This document shows positions 14,225 through 23,819 of a stretch of 64,000 nt of DNA, one piece after another. Both the position numbers and the translations under genes were made by a program. The DNA is from Craterostigma plantagineum (lineage: Eukaryota; Streptophyta; Magnoliopsida; Lamiales; Linderniaceae). How positions within the stretch are numbered: the stretch's first letter is position 1; each line of letters starts with the position of its first letter. Location: positions 10,173,501 to 10,237,500 of the forward strand of contig JAPQWV010000005.1 in the NCBI GenBank assembly GCA_027422505.1, given 5' to 3'. The notes below the pieces were generated by a model. The model had not been told where the DNA came from. It was given only the letters and a program-made list of their open reading frames with translations, and made no database searches.

Positions 14225-14506
14225 TGTAATTCCAGATTATCCAAGAACACTTCAACAGATTTAACCTTCGTAATATTTGAATAATGTGCTATAGAGGTTT
14301 AGTGTTGAATACGTGAGGGTTTTGCAAATGGAAAACTTAATTAATGCTTGTTAGGGTTTAAGCTTAAATACCTTGAGAGGTATTTAAGCTTATTGGGCCC
14401 CTAACAAGCCCATTACAAACACAACCCAAATACATAAGATAATACATCGTAAAGAAATTACAAGACTTAGAATAATGTTTTGGACACTTCTATAATATTC
14501 CTAACA
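14225..14506 (-). repeat. 3' LTR of the Sirevirus-like element
   Basis: A 282-bp direct repeat of 27268-27549 that differs at two positions (a G/A difference near 14279 and another near 14449). On the plus strand it starts TGTAATTCC and ends TTCCTAACA. A long hairpin occupies its centre. The LTR is short for an element of this size. Confidence 0.97.
14346..14409. repeat. Two-part hairpin within the LTR
   Basis: An inner perfect 15-bp stem (14359-14373 with 14378-14392, loop TGAG) is nested inside an outer 11-bp stem (14346-14356 with 14399-14409). Small internal loops separate the two. The same structure is present in the 5' LTR. LTR palindromes are a recognised trait of Sireviruses. Whether this one acts as RNA structure, a polyadenylation aid or a DNA binding site cannot be told from sequence alone. 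Confidence 0.85.
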
Positions 14507-14518
14507 TTCTCCCCCTAA
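14507..14518 (-). promoter_or_regulatory. Polypurine tract (plus-strand primer)
   Basis: The sense strand reads TTAGGGGGAGAA directly abutting the 3' LTR start TGTTAGG. This is where reverse transcription would prime plus-strand synthesis. Its core AGGGGGAG recurs three times at 19975-20120. Confidence 0.92.
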
Positions 14519-14551
14519 GTGTCCAAATTACAAATAAACTTATCTAAGTTT

Positions 14552-17500
14552 TCAGGTCTTCTTTTTCTTCGAGCGGGGAGGAGGCCGAGGTTCCAGAAGA
14601 TCGTAGGTAGATCTTCTGAGTCCAAGTTTTAATTCATATGATCTCAATCTTCTACGAAAAGAAATTTTGTCGGAGATGATTTCGATCATCTTATGATACT
14701 TCTCTTGTACTTCAGATTCCACTTCTCTCATTTCCTCTACGATCCTCTTGAGCTTAGTAAGAATAATACGGAGAGTTCCATCACAGAACTTGTGGATTTC
14801 TGATTTTCTCATCAGTCTCTTCTCTCCCTTGTAATTGATGTAGATTACCGAAGGGTCTTCTCCATCAAAGATATGGCCTTCTCCGTAGCTCTCTGACTCA
14901 GGTGCTTCAAAAGAGGGCTTCGTGAGATTCACTCTTCTTATGTTGCTTTCAATTGCCATTTGGAGATCATGTGTAGAGTTGAACTTCACTTGACGCAACA
15001 TGAACCTTTTTAATGAAGCATAGCCCATCCTTAATTCTGGAGTCCTGAGTACTCCAAGCCTCCTATAATCTCCTACTAATTGATCAACGTCTTCACCTCT
15101 GAGGTAGGAGAGATCCCTTCATTCAGTTCTTCAGCTGAATTATCTTCACGTCGGACAATGTAAATAGGGAAATCAATATCTGCAAATCGCTCCTTTCGAA
15201 CGGTCAGAATCTGTTTGATTCTGGGTCGTTTTGCCTCAAGTCTTCGGAGTTCATCGACGTTCGTTTCTTTTCCTCTAAACATCAGTGATCGACGGATAGA
15301 CAGCAGGTACTGAATGGCTTTTGGTCTTGGGAAATGGGTTAAACCTCTGAGGTCAAGTTCATTCACCTTCAAGATCCTGTCTTCCCTCCTCCAGATTTTT
15401 CTTCGTATCTCTTCTTGATAAGGAGCATTAATCTTCACATTTTTCCATGGAAGTTGCAACTCGTCAATTCCTTTGTGTGTATCTGGAGGGCAATCTTCGT
15501 CTATGACCATGTGTTTTAGAAGTTCTGGAAGTTCGGGTATCTCTGCTTCGTAGTCTTCTCCTTCCTCGAGCTCCTCATCTTCAAGACGAATTAGACTAAT
15601 GTTAGCTTTCGAGAGAAAGTATCTAGCATTGTCCATAAGGTTTCTGGCCATAGTCGGATTAACAGGATGAGTTCTCCATTCCTCGCCAAAGATGTACCTC
15701 TCCACAACATCATGTGGATTGTACAGTTCTTCGACTGAGGTGTCTGGATTGTCGATCTGAAGGGATGGAATGGAAGTTTGGGGACTTATCTAGCTTGTGA
15801 GATGTGGGGTTGTGGTTGTTTGGACTGATTGGGTGGAAATCCTCAAGGAGTCAGATTCGACTTCGTCAAGGGAAGTTGTCTGGTTCGGCCCTGGCGTAGC
15901 TTGTCTGCCCCTTGAGGACTTTGGTGGTGGGTTGGATTGTCGGGAAGAACCGCCTCCACGAGTTAGGACCCCGCGCCCTCGTCCGCCGCGAGTGACTGGA
16001 AGCATGACTCTTGGTCTCTTCTCCTCCGCAGGACGATCTTGGTCATCAGGATCGTCATGACGACGCTTCTGACTTGAGCCTTCTTGACGACATGTGGTGG
16101 GATCAGGTATGATTCCACCTTTAACCAGCTTTTTGTAGAAAGCTTCTTCTTCCGGAGTCCGCTGATTGTCGAGAGAAATAATGCGAGAAATACCAACATC
16201 GAATAGCTCAAGTAGAGGCATGCTGTATGGGCTGGGATCAGTAGGTGCTCGTGGTGGTGGTAGTGAGATGAGGCGAGGCTGTGACGATTGGTCTACCAAG
16301 GGTGCCTTGCCTTTGTCTGTGGATGCTGATTGCATGGCATCCTTAATGAGTCCTCGAACCCGTGGTAAGGTCACGGATTCAAAGAACTCAAAAAGGCGAT
16401 TTTCCAGATAGGCCGTCGTCACGGTTAGGGGTGTGGGGATTGGTGCACCGACATCACTAGGAGTTGCCGTTGTCACACGTTCAGAACTAGGTTCTGTACG
16501 GTGGCCCTTGTCAACCGAAGTCGGATGGACTTCAGTTTCCACGGGTCTTCCGACCTCTCCTTGCGACACATCTTTCGGAGATGGTGCTCGGTCGTTGTTG
16601 CCACGTCAGTGTGACGGGCTTGGGTGGAGCTCTCACCGAGATCGCCAAGGCGTCTCGTTAGCACACGTCCAAAACTAGGTTCTGTACGGTGGCTCGCGGA
16701 TGGTGAGCTGCTGAAATCATCAACATCCGAGAGACTTCCGTCCAATCCTTGAAGAGCCTCTATTTGGGGCTCTTCTATGAACGTTGAGGCCTGAAGATCA
16801 GGCTGAGGCTCGGCCTGTGTCACAAGAATGGGTATTTCTTGAGTTGGTTCAGACACAGGAACCGAGCTGCTGGAGGCTTGGGGTGGTTCGTGTTGTGTTG
16901 AGACACTTGTCTGTTGGGAGACAAGTGAATGGTCAGGTGGGGTTCGCTCATACGTCGTTAGGTCATGTACGACGTCTTCTATCCTAGGGATTGACCCGGC
17001 TTTTTCTGACTGAGGTAGTGCAGTAGTAGTTATCTCTGGAACATCCATTAGTGGTTGTTCAATTTGTTCGGCATGTGGTTGTTCCTCGAGTGATTGTTCA
17101 GGTATGGTTTGTTCAGAGGATGGTGGTGGTTGGTCAGGGATTGCTTCTTGAGATGTAGTCTGTTGTGTGTGTGGGATAGATTCAGTTTCTGTGGTTTCTC
17201 TCAGCATCTCACTCTCTCTTTCTCTCTCGCTCGTTTCAGCTCTCTCAGTCTCACTAACCCCTGGGTTAGACTCAGGTGGGCTATCCTGTGTCGTGGGGTT
17301 GGGAACTTTGTAGTCTTTGCAGTAGGCATCGATATGGTCGGGGTTTGCAAGAATGAGTAACTCGTGAGGGATTGGCATTGCGGTGCGTGAGTATTTCTCA
17401 TCAGACTTTCCTTTATGAAGGTAGCACAGTTTGGGTGGAGTGAAGTTTTCTTCCACGGGTCGTGATGGTATTCCTGTTGTTGTGGTCAGAAAATGGTGGA

Positions 17501-18151
17501 TGATAAGTGAGAACCAGCGGAGATATGGCAAATTCTGTGGCTTTTTGGACTTAGTTCGTTGGTAAAGTTGGTCGTCGAGATCTGTGGTGATAAGTTTGGC
17601 AAAGTCGTAATTTCTTCGAAACACGATCCATGGAAGATCCGAAGAATTGTGATATTGCATCTATCCCATCCTGAGTGCTTGGGTGAGAAGCACTTATTGA
17701 CAAATGCGAAGAGCGTTCGCCACGGATGCGGGATCATGGAATTCTGAAAATGGGAGACAAACTTGATCGGCGTGTAGTATCCCATCCTCATCATGTCCTC
17801 CAGGAGCTCATTTTCGGAAGCCTCAGGTTCGTATTGAGGTTGACTTGGCATTCTTAGAATACTACGAATGAGTTCCTTTGTGATGGTGACAGTCTCAGAT
17901 GCGATTTGGGCCTCGTAGTAGATGCTATTATCTTGGGCAATTTTGGTCTTCATTGTCCCCCAGAATTGTTGAAGGTAAACGGTAGGAACTTGGACCGAGG
18001 CGGAGAAGGCATACCCAAGATGGTGATTCCTCAGAATGGATATGATGATTTCGTCCTTGCACTTGAATGTATGCAGGTCGAGTTGGAAATTATTATCTTT
18101 GGTTGTTATCCATTTCGAAGTTGGGTAGACTAGATCCGTGGGTGTCGTCAT
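14552..18151 (-). pseudogene. Large accessory ORF in the env position, broken
   Basis: About 1,200 codons downstream of pol, readable only by changing frame. Segment 1 starts at the ATG at 18151 and runs to about 17660 (globular, motif VYLQQFWGTMK). Segment 2, about 17660-16473, has NLPYLRWFSLIIHHF, then a long Pro/Ser/Thr/Glu-rich linker. Segment 3, 16569-15076, has an Arg/Gly patch (VTRGGRGRGVLTRGG) and an in-frame TAG at 15790-15792. Segment 4, about 15100-14552, has GEKRLMRKSEIHKFCDGTL, a helical region and a basic RSKKKKT tail. The switch between segments 2 and 3 coincides with a diverged repeat offset by 188 bp (16474-16505 and 16662-16693). The family matches, from memory, proteins annotated in Asteraceae retrotransposons. 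I see no signal peptide or membrane helix, so 'env-like' describes position only; function unknown. Confidence 0.8.
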
Positions 18152-18158
18152 ATTTTCC

Positions 18159-18198
18159 CTTTTTTTTTTGTTTTTTTTTTGTTTTTGTTTTTTTTTTT
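18159..18198 (-). other. A-rich leader just upstream of the accessory ORF
   Basis: The sense strand is a run of 40 nt made of A with only three C interruptions, eight bases before the accessory ATG at 18151. No ATG lies between the candidate splice acceptor at 18226 and the ORF start, so a spliced RNA would begin translation here. An A-rich leader could help cap-independent or re-initiating translation; that is inference. The exact length may be affected by homopolymer sequencing error. Confidence 0.6.
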
Positions 18199-18225
18199 AT
18201 ATGACACCGGGAATTCGTGCTGAAA

Positions 18226-18246
18226 CTGCAAAACAGAAGATAAATA
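18226..18246 (-). promoter_or_regulatory. Candidate 3' splice site upstream of the accessory ORF
   Basis: The sense strand reads TTTATCTTCTGTTTTGCAG, a pyrimidine-rich tract ending in GCAG at 18226, about 75 nt before the accessory ATG. Together with the donor-like TAG/GTGAGG near 27243 it could produce a subgenomic RNA that skips gag-pol. Splicing of LTR-retroelement RNA to reach a downstream ORF is known in plants. This particular junction is a prediction. Confidence 0.45.
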
Positions 18247-18339
18247 AAATTAGATATGCCATGATAAGAGGACTTGGCTGTTATGAGCAGTGATGAGTTG
18301 GAATAAAATTTCGTTTAATGATAAGAAGGCTTGGCCCAA

Positions 18340-19345
18340 CACTTTGGCCCACTCGAGAAAAATTTTGTCGAAAATTTCTTAAGTATGGTTTGCGGGTTCA
18401 CTTCAAAGTGCTTAGCTTCATTTTAGTAAGTCGTATTTTGCGAACTCAAAGGTTTGCGGGTTGGTTGAAAAGAACTTTGCGAATTCTGTATCACAGCCTC
18501 AGGATTCGCAAATTGACCAGGTCAATCGGGGGATCGCAAAGCATCAGCTCGCAAAATGAACTTTGCGAATCCCAAGATTCGCGATCCTCGAATTCGCAAA
18601 GTAAGCAGTCAGACGGTCAAAGCTGCAAAGTGGATAACCCGCAAAGTGAGTGATTCGCGAGTTTGATAAAATAAACATTTTTTGGACCCGCAAAGCTTAA
18701 CTCTGAAGAATCAAAAGGAACCCTTAAACGATTTCGAACCCGAGAAAAAAAAAATCCATCGCTTTGAAAAACACCAGATTTGAGAAGATAAATTCGATTT
18801 AGTGCAAAAATCAAACAGATAAGCTCGTATAATCACTGAAAAGCAACGAAATTTCTACAGGAATCAACTGAAAACACCTGTTCTTCGAGAAATCACTCCT
18901 GCAATTAAGAAAATCGATCGTTAAACAAGAAACAGTAAAAGTAAACGCAACTTTTCATTCATACCACAGAGATGTTCGCGAGTAAGTGAAGGTAACGATT
19001 TGAGCAGGCAAACCACAGACAATGCAAGCGACGATGAAGGGTTTGATGAACGGGATTCGCAAAGTAGAAGTTTATGATTTGGGATTTTTTGTATTGCGAG
19101 TTCAGTTTGCGAATTGATGTTTTAAGACAACTTTGCGGGCCTAAAGTATGAACCTTAGTTTTGAGCTGGGCTGTAAACTTTTGAGAGAAAAAAAGGCCCA
19201 CTTTAGATTCGCGAATTGGTAGTTGCGAATTGATCGGTTTGCGATTTATGAGTTCGCAATCTAATTCATTGACTGGTCAAAATTGAAGATGGTTTGCGAA
19301 TAACAGTTGTCTAAATTCATTATAGTTTGCGAATCTAAATTCTAA
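18340..19345. repeat. TTCGCAAAG/CTTTGCGAA motif block between pol and accessory ORF
   Basis: A non-coding stretch dense in the 8-9 nt motif TTCGCAAAG and its reverse complement, separated by variable spacers of roughly 8-30 nt. Many copies are degenerate (TCGCAAAG, CCGCAAAG, TTCGCGAA). A similar block fills the leader near the 5' LTR (26440-27000), and another lies in the unrelated solo LTR at 57340-58050. It separates the accessory ORF (minus strand) from the small antisense ORF (plus strand). Confidence 0.8.
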
Positions 19346-19571
19346 TAATTGATTTGAAAAATGACTTAGGAAGAAAATGTAAGTGTACGAGATTTTTAAC
19401 TTAGCAAAGACATCAAATAATGAGGACCCAAATACGACCAATTTGGCGCGATCAATCACAAGGATAACATCAAATCTATGAGTTTTTCAAGATCGATTTT
19501 CATGATACGATATCCTTATTGAAAAAATCTTCGCCTTAGTCAAAAATTCGTCTAAATGTCGGGACAATAAA

Positions 19572-19601
19572 TGACGTAAGTTTCCTTCGTGTTTATAAAT
19601 A
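19572..19601 (+). promoter_or_regulatory. Candidate antisense promoter (TGACGTAA plus TATA box)
   Basis: TGACGTAA at 19572-19579 has the ACGT core bound by plant bZIP (TGA/as-1-type) factors. TATAAATA at 19594-19601 follows 14 bp later. The small antisense ORF starts 72 bp downstream, a normal 5' UTR distance. It points against the element's sense strand. Promoter activity is inferred from motif spacing only. Confidence 0.5.
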
Positions 19602-19673
19602 GATAGGTCTCAAATCTCATTGAAGTACCTTACATCTAAGAACTAACTCATCTCTTATTTTTCGCGTTAACAG

Positions 19674-19847
19674 ATGAATTGGCAGAAGCAGGAAGAAGAG
19701 AAGAAGCTCGAGGAACATGCAGAGTTAAGACGTAACTTTGAGCATAATTTGGATATGCTGGTTATTGAGATTTTCCTTCTTTTGAGCTTATTCGTTGTTT
19801 TACTTGCTGTTCTGCTTTGGGTCTTCATCGGGCATATGAGTTTTTAA
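19674..19847 (+). CDS. Small antisense ORF: 57-aa single-pass membrane protein, hypothetical
   Basis: ATG at 19674 to TAA at 19845-19847. Residues 1-28 are strongly charged and likely helical (MNWQKQEEEKKLEEHAELRR and onward). Residues 29-53 form one hydrophobic segment (VIEIFLLLSLFVVLLAVLLWVF) ended by GHMSF, the pattern of a small tail-anchored or type II membrane protein. It is encoded opposite to gag-pol, in the gap between pol and the accessory ORF. TATAAATA and TGACGTAA lie upstream and an AATAAA lies at 20210. The bases before the ATG (CGTTAACAG) could also be a splice acceptor. I recognise no family. Antisense extra ORFs are known in some plant LTR retrotransposons. A chance ORF is possible, though the charged-then-hydrophobic split is unusual for noise. 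Confidence 0.5.
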   Translation: MNWQKQEEEKKLEEHAELRRNFEHNLDMLVIEIFLLLSLFVVLLAVLLWVFIGHMSF

Positions 19848-19956
19848 GAGTTATCTGCGTATTATGTGTTTGAGAGAGTTGTTCGTGTTTTGAAGAATTT
19901 ATAAGAGTTATCTGCGTATTATGTGTTTGAGAGAGTTGTTCATGTTTTGAACAAAT
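19846..19956. repeat. 57-bp tandem duplication, two copies
   Basis: AAGAGTTATCTGCGTATTAT and onward starts at 19846 and again at 19903, with one or two differences between copies. It begins at the stop codon of the small antisense ORF. A smaller duplicate (AATGCCTATCGATTATCTTA, with one change) follows at about 19989 and 20028. Confidence 0.9.
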
Positions 19957-19974
19957 TTTACGTTTTTGTAGAAA

Positions 19975-20120
19975 AACTCCCCCTAGATGCAATGCCTATC
20001 GATTATCTTAAAACTTAAATGATTGATAATGCCTATCGAGTATCTTAAAAAAAAAACTATTGATGAGTTCACTTACTCCCCCTCGATGCATAGATATAGC
20101 ATTTCTCCCCCTCGATGTAT
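19975..20120 (-). promoter_or_regulatory. Three repeated polypurine (PPT-like) motifs after pol
   Basis: On the sense strand, GCATCTAGGGGGAGTT (19975-19990), TGCATCGAGGGGGAGTA (20074-20090) and ATACATCGAGGGGGAGAAA (20102-20120) share AGGGGGAG with the true PPT at 14507-14518. Repeated PPT motifs in the 3' non-coding part are a published signature of Sireviruses. Here they follow the pol stop (20299) but lie about 5.5 kb before the LTR, with the accessory ORF in between. They could be extra plus-strand initiation sites or mark the old 3' end before the accessory module was gained. Confidence 0.8.
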
Positions 20121-20298
20121 TACGCCATCAGCATTGGCGCTACATCGACTTATTGGACACAAAAAAAATTTATTGAAAATTAAAAACTTTAAAAAAAACT
20201 AAAGTCCTAAATAAATGGTTAACATAACACACACAGAATAAGAGAAGTGAAACATAGCAAATAGATTAATAATGAACTGTAGGAAGGCAGAATCGAGA

Positions 20299-21670
20299 TT
20301 AAAAATTGAGGTTCAACATGCCTAATTTTGCAACTAAGAATTGGAAGCGTTTTTCATCCAATGCTTTTGTAAGCAAATCGGCTAGTTGAAGCTCTGTATT
20401 GACAAAGTACATTTCTATTATGCCTCTTTCTACATGATCCTTTATGAAGTGATAGCGAAGATCTATGTGCTTAGTGCGTGAGTGATGTACAGGATTACAG
20501 GTAATTGCGATAGCACTCTTGGAATCACAGTAAATAGGAATTTTATTTAGATCAAACCCGTAGTCCCGTAGCTGAGTTCTGATCCACAAAATTTGTGAGC
20601 AGCAACTTGCTGCAGCGACGTATTCTGCTTCCGCCGTGGAAGTTGACACACAATTTTGTTTCTTTGAGGCCCAACATACAAGTTTATCGCCTAGGAATTG
20701 CATACGTCCAGAAGTGCTTTTCCTGTCCAGTCTGCATCCTGCAAAATCTGCGTCAGAATAGCCTATTAGTTTCATACTTGAGTTTTTAGGATACCACAGT
20801 CCAAGGTCTGGTGTTCCTTTTAAATACTTCAAGATTCTTTTGACAGCATGAAGGTGCGACTCCTTGGGATTAGCTTGAAATCGAGCACATAGACATGTGG
20901 AGAATAAGATATCTGGTCGACTGGCAGTGAGGTAGAGCAGTGATCCAATGATCCCTCTATAATGAGTAACATCTACAGGTTCACCAAGGTGATCTGCATC
21001 CAGTGAGCATGAGGTGGACATAGGTGTGCTCGATGATTTGCTCTTGTCGATCCCATATTTTCTGAGAATATCATGGATGTACTTTGACTGATTGATGAAG
21101 ATCCCATCCTGAAGTTGTTTGATTTGTAGTCCGAGGAAGAATGACATTTCTCCCATCATACTCATTTCAAATTGCGATTGCATCAGAATGCTAAATTCTT
21201 CACAAAGTTTAGGATTAGTAGAGCCAAAAATGATATCATCCACGTAGATTTGCACAAGCATGATATCAGAATCATTTTTCTTTACGAACAGTGTAGTGTC
21301 AATTTTCCCTTTAGTGAAGCCTGAAGAGATAAGAAAGTCGGAGAGCACCTCATACCAGGCCCTTGGAGCTTGTTTAAGTCCGTACAGTGATTTGTCGAGT
21401 TTGTAAACAAAGTCAGGATGATCAGCATTGAGAAATCCGTCTGGCTGTGACACATACACTTCTTCTTTCAGAATTCCGTTCAAGAAGGCTGTTTTTACGT
21501 CCATTTGATAGACTGTAAAATCTTCGTGTGCGGCGTATGCAAGGAATAACCGAATAGCTTCGATTCTGGCTACAGGGGCAAACGTTTCATCGTAATCAAT
21601 TCCTTCCTGTTGATTATATCCCTTAGCAACGAGCCTGGCTTTGTTTCGAATTACAACACCATCTTCATCC
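20299..21670 (-). pseudogene. pol: pol, distal part: reverse transcriptase and RNase H
   Basis: About 450 codons of uninterrupted frame ending at 20299. RT motifs include [11 protein letters not shown], the [10 protein letters not shown] block, and the catalytic YVDD followed by IIFGS (YVDD codons at 21235-21246). RNase H follows with the SDADFAG aspartate block, [17 protein letters not shown] and ADLLTK, all in the usual copia order. It copies the element RNA into DNA in cytoplasmic particles. The domain is intact here but out of frame with the upstream pol segment: a run of A near 21666-21670 appears one base short. Because it is a homopolymer, a sequencing or assembly error should be considered before calling it a true mutation. 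Confidence 0.93.
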
Positions 21671-23819
21671 TTTTTGTTTTAAATACCCACTTTGTTCCGA
21701 TCACAGTCTTCCCTTTTGGACGAGGAACTAAGTTCCATACTTTGAGACGTTCGAATTGATTAATCTCCTCTTGCATAGCCACTATCCAGTTGGGATCCTG
21801 TAGTGCATCAACTACACGTTTAGGTTCCGTTTGGCTCAAGAAACAGGTGAAATTACATTCATTTGAATGTGTTCTTCTAGTCGTTACTCCTGTATTGGGA
21901 TCTCCTATTATTTGATTTGTAGGATGATGTCGGATCCATTTCTTTTCGTGGGGTAATGTCGTTTCGTCTATTTGGAATTCCTCACTGAGAGGATAGTCGA
22001 TTGCAGACACGGTAGTGTTTCCTGGTGAGTTTGAAGAGGAGGCATCTGTCTGCGTTGTTGTTGCGGTTGTTGGGATCGAGCCTTCTGTATCTAAGGGAGG
22101 AATTGTCTGGTCAGGAGTGGGTTCTGAATTATGAGTTGATGAACTAGGTCTGGATTCAGTATGTGGAATGGAAGTTGTGGGTGGTTTTTTCGGATTTTGA
22201 GAGATATAGATATGTTCAAATAGTAGATCCAGATCCAGTTCCTCTTGAGTTTGGCGAGTGGAGCATGTGGGATTGCTATGTCTAGAATATTCAGTTGCTT
22301 TTTCGGATCCTGGTTCTGAGGAGTTCCGTTCAGATGCATCTGACGAACATTCTCCCTTTTCTGAATGAGAATGAATAAGGTATGGTGTGCTAGTTACTCG
22401 TTTCAAACTGCTATGTCCAGTAGAAGGTTCGAGTTCCTCATCAAAGGTGACATTTATACTTTCAATGATCATCCTTCTGTTTCTGAGAAATATCCTGTAT
22501 GCCTTAGATTGCGCAGAGTAGCCTACGAAGATTCCTTCAGTAGCTTTTGGATCGAGCTTGGACTTGTCTTCGCGGTCGTTGGCGACGAAGCACTTGCATC
22601 CAAAAATTCGAAAATGGGCAATGTTGGGCAGTCTTCCATTTATAAGTTCATAGGGTGTCTTACCAAATCTTAGATGAATGTTTGTGCGATTCTGTGTATA
22701 GCACGCAGTATTCATTGCTTCCGCCCAAAGGAAATGAGGTAGTGATGATTGAATGATCATTGTTCGGGCAGCCTCTACAAGTGTTCGATTTCGCCTTTCA
22801 ACAACCCCATTTTGTTGAGGTGTATAGATAGCAGAAAACTGTTGAGTAATTCCTATGGATTCGTAGAAGTCACTGAGCTGTTGATTCTTGAATTCTGTTC
22901 CATTGTCTGATCTAACTATTTGAACATTTCTCTGAAGTAGGTTCTGTGTTGTTCTGATTAGATTTGGAATATGTTGTACTGTCTCTGATTTAGTTCGTAA
23001 GAAACGTACCCAAGTAAATCGGGAAAAGTCGTCGACGATAACCAGCATATACCGCTTTCCACTTATGCTTTCAGTTCGCATCGGGCCACACAGATCCATG
23101 TGTAAGAGCTCTAGAGGATGTTGAGTGGATGCTGTGTGTTTTGTAGGATGTGAAGCTCTCTTCATTTTACCTTTCTCACAAGCAGAGCACATATGCTCTT
23201 TTTGGTACTTCAGTGGCGGTAGTCCAACAGCTAGTTTGTTGATCGACAGCTTGTTGAGAGTCTTGAAGTTAAGATGGGATAATCGTTGGTGCCATAGGTC
23301 ATTTTGAATTGAAGTTGCTTTGGAGATTAAGCAGATATCAGTCTTTGGTTTGACAGTTCTAATATCAATGGTGTAGAGATTTGTCTTGCGAGTTCCAGTG
23401 AGAAGTTCTTCACCATTGGCATTGAGAATTTTGCAAGTTTTCTTTAGGAACACAACTTGGAGTCCAAAATCACTGAGCTGTCCTATTGATAAGAGGTTGT
23501 GTGTCAGCCCTTCAACATACGAGACTTGTTTAATTGTGAGTCGATTGCATATGAGATCGCCATAACCAAGGATTCTGGCTCCATTGCTATTGCCAAAGCG
23601 TACCAGTCCTCCTGGTCTATCAACGTAGTTGCTCAACAGTTCCTTTGTCCCAGTCATGTGTGTGGAGCAACCAGAATCTAAGTACCACACATGAAGGGCC
23701 TGCAAAATAAAACTAGAGGGTTTTAGGTACCCATTGAAATATGGATCCACCTCTATTATATATATTAGTCCGGTTAGATTCCCTAGATTTTCCTTTGTTG
23801 GTGGATGACGCAGAGTCAC
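21651..23819 (-). pseudogene. pol: pol, proximal part: protease, integrase and start of RT
   Basis: 722 codons. The aspartic protease active site is in WYLDSGCSTHMTG (Asp48). The GAG-pre-integrase zinc motif follows: His177, His182, Cys211, Cys214. The integrase core has Asp242 (LHMDLCGP), Asp305 (RSDNGTEF) and Glu341 (NGVVERRNR), so the DDE triad is present with 35 residues between the last two. A long Ser/Thr-rich tail leads into the N-terminal RT sequence ([19 protein letters not shown]), where the frame ends just after the short A-run. The first ~35 codons overlap the end of gag in another frame and may not be real pol; the junction lacks a recognisable slippery heptamer, so a frameshift mutation is likelier than programmed shifting. 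Confidence 0.93.

Noticed and set aside
15797..16678. Plus-strand frames opposite the accessory ORF
   Set aside because: They are antisense shadows of a low-complexity Pro/Ser/Arg-rich coding region, with no promoter or domain support.
23713..23760. Programmed frameshift or mini-intron at the gag-protease junction (TTTTGCAG is present)
   Set aside because: No slippery heptamer fits the gag frame, and an intron bounded by the nearby GT would be only about 40 nt. A simple frameshift is more likely.
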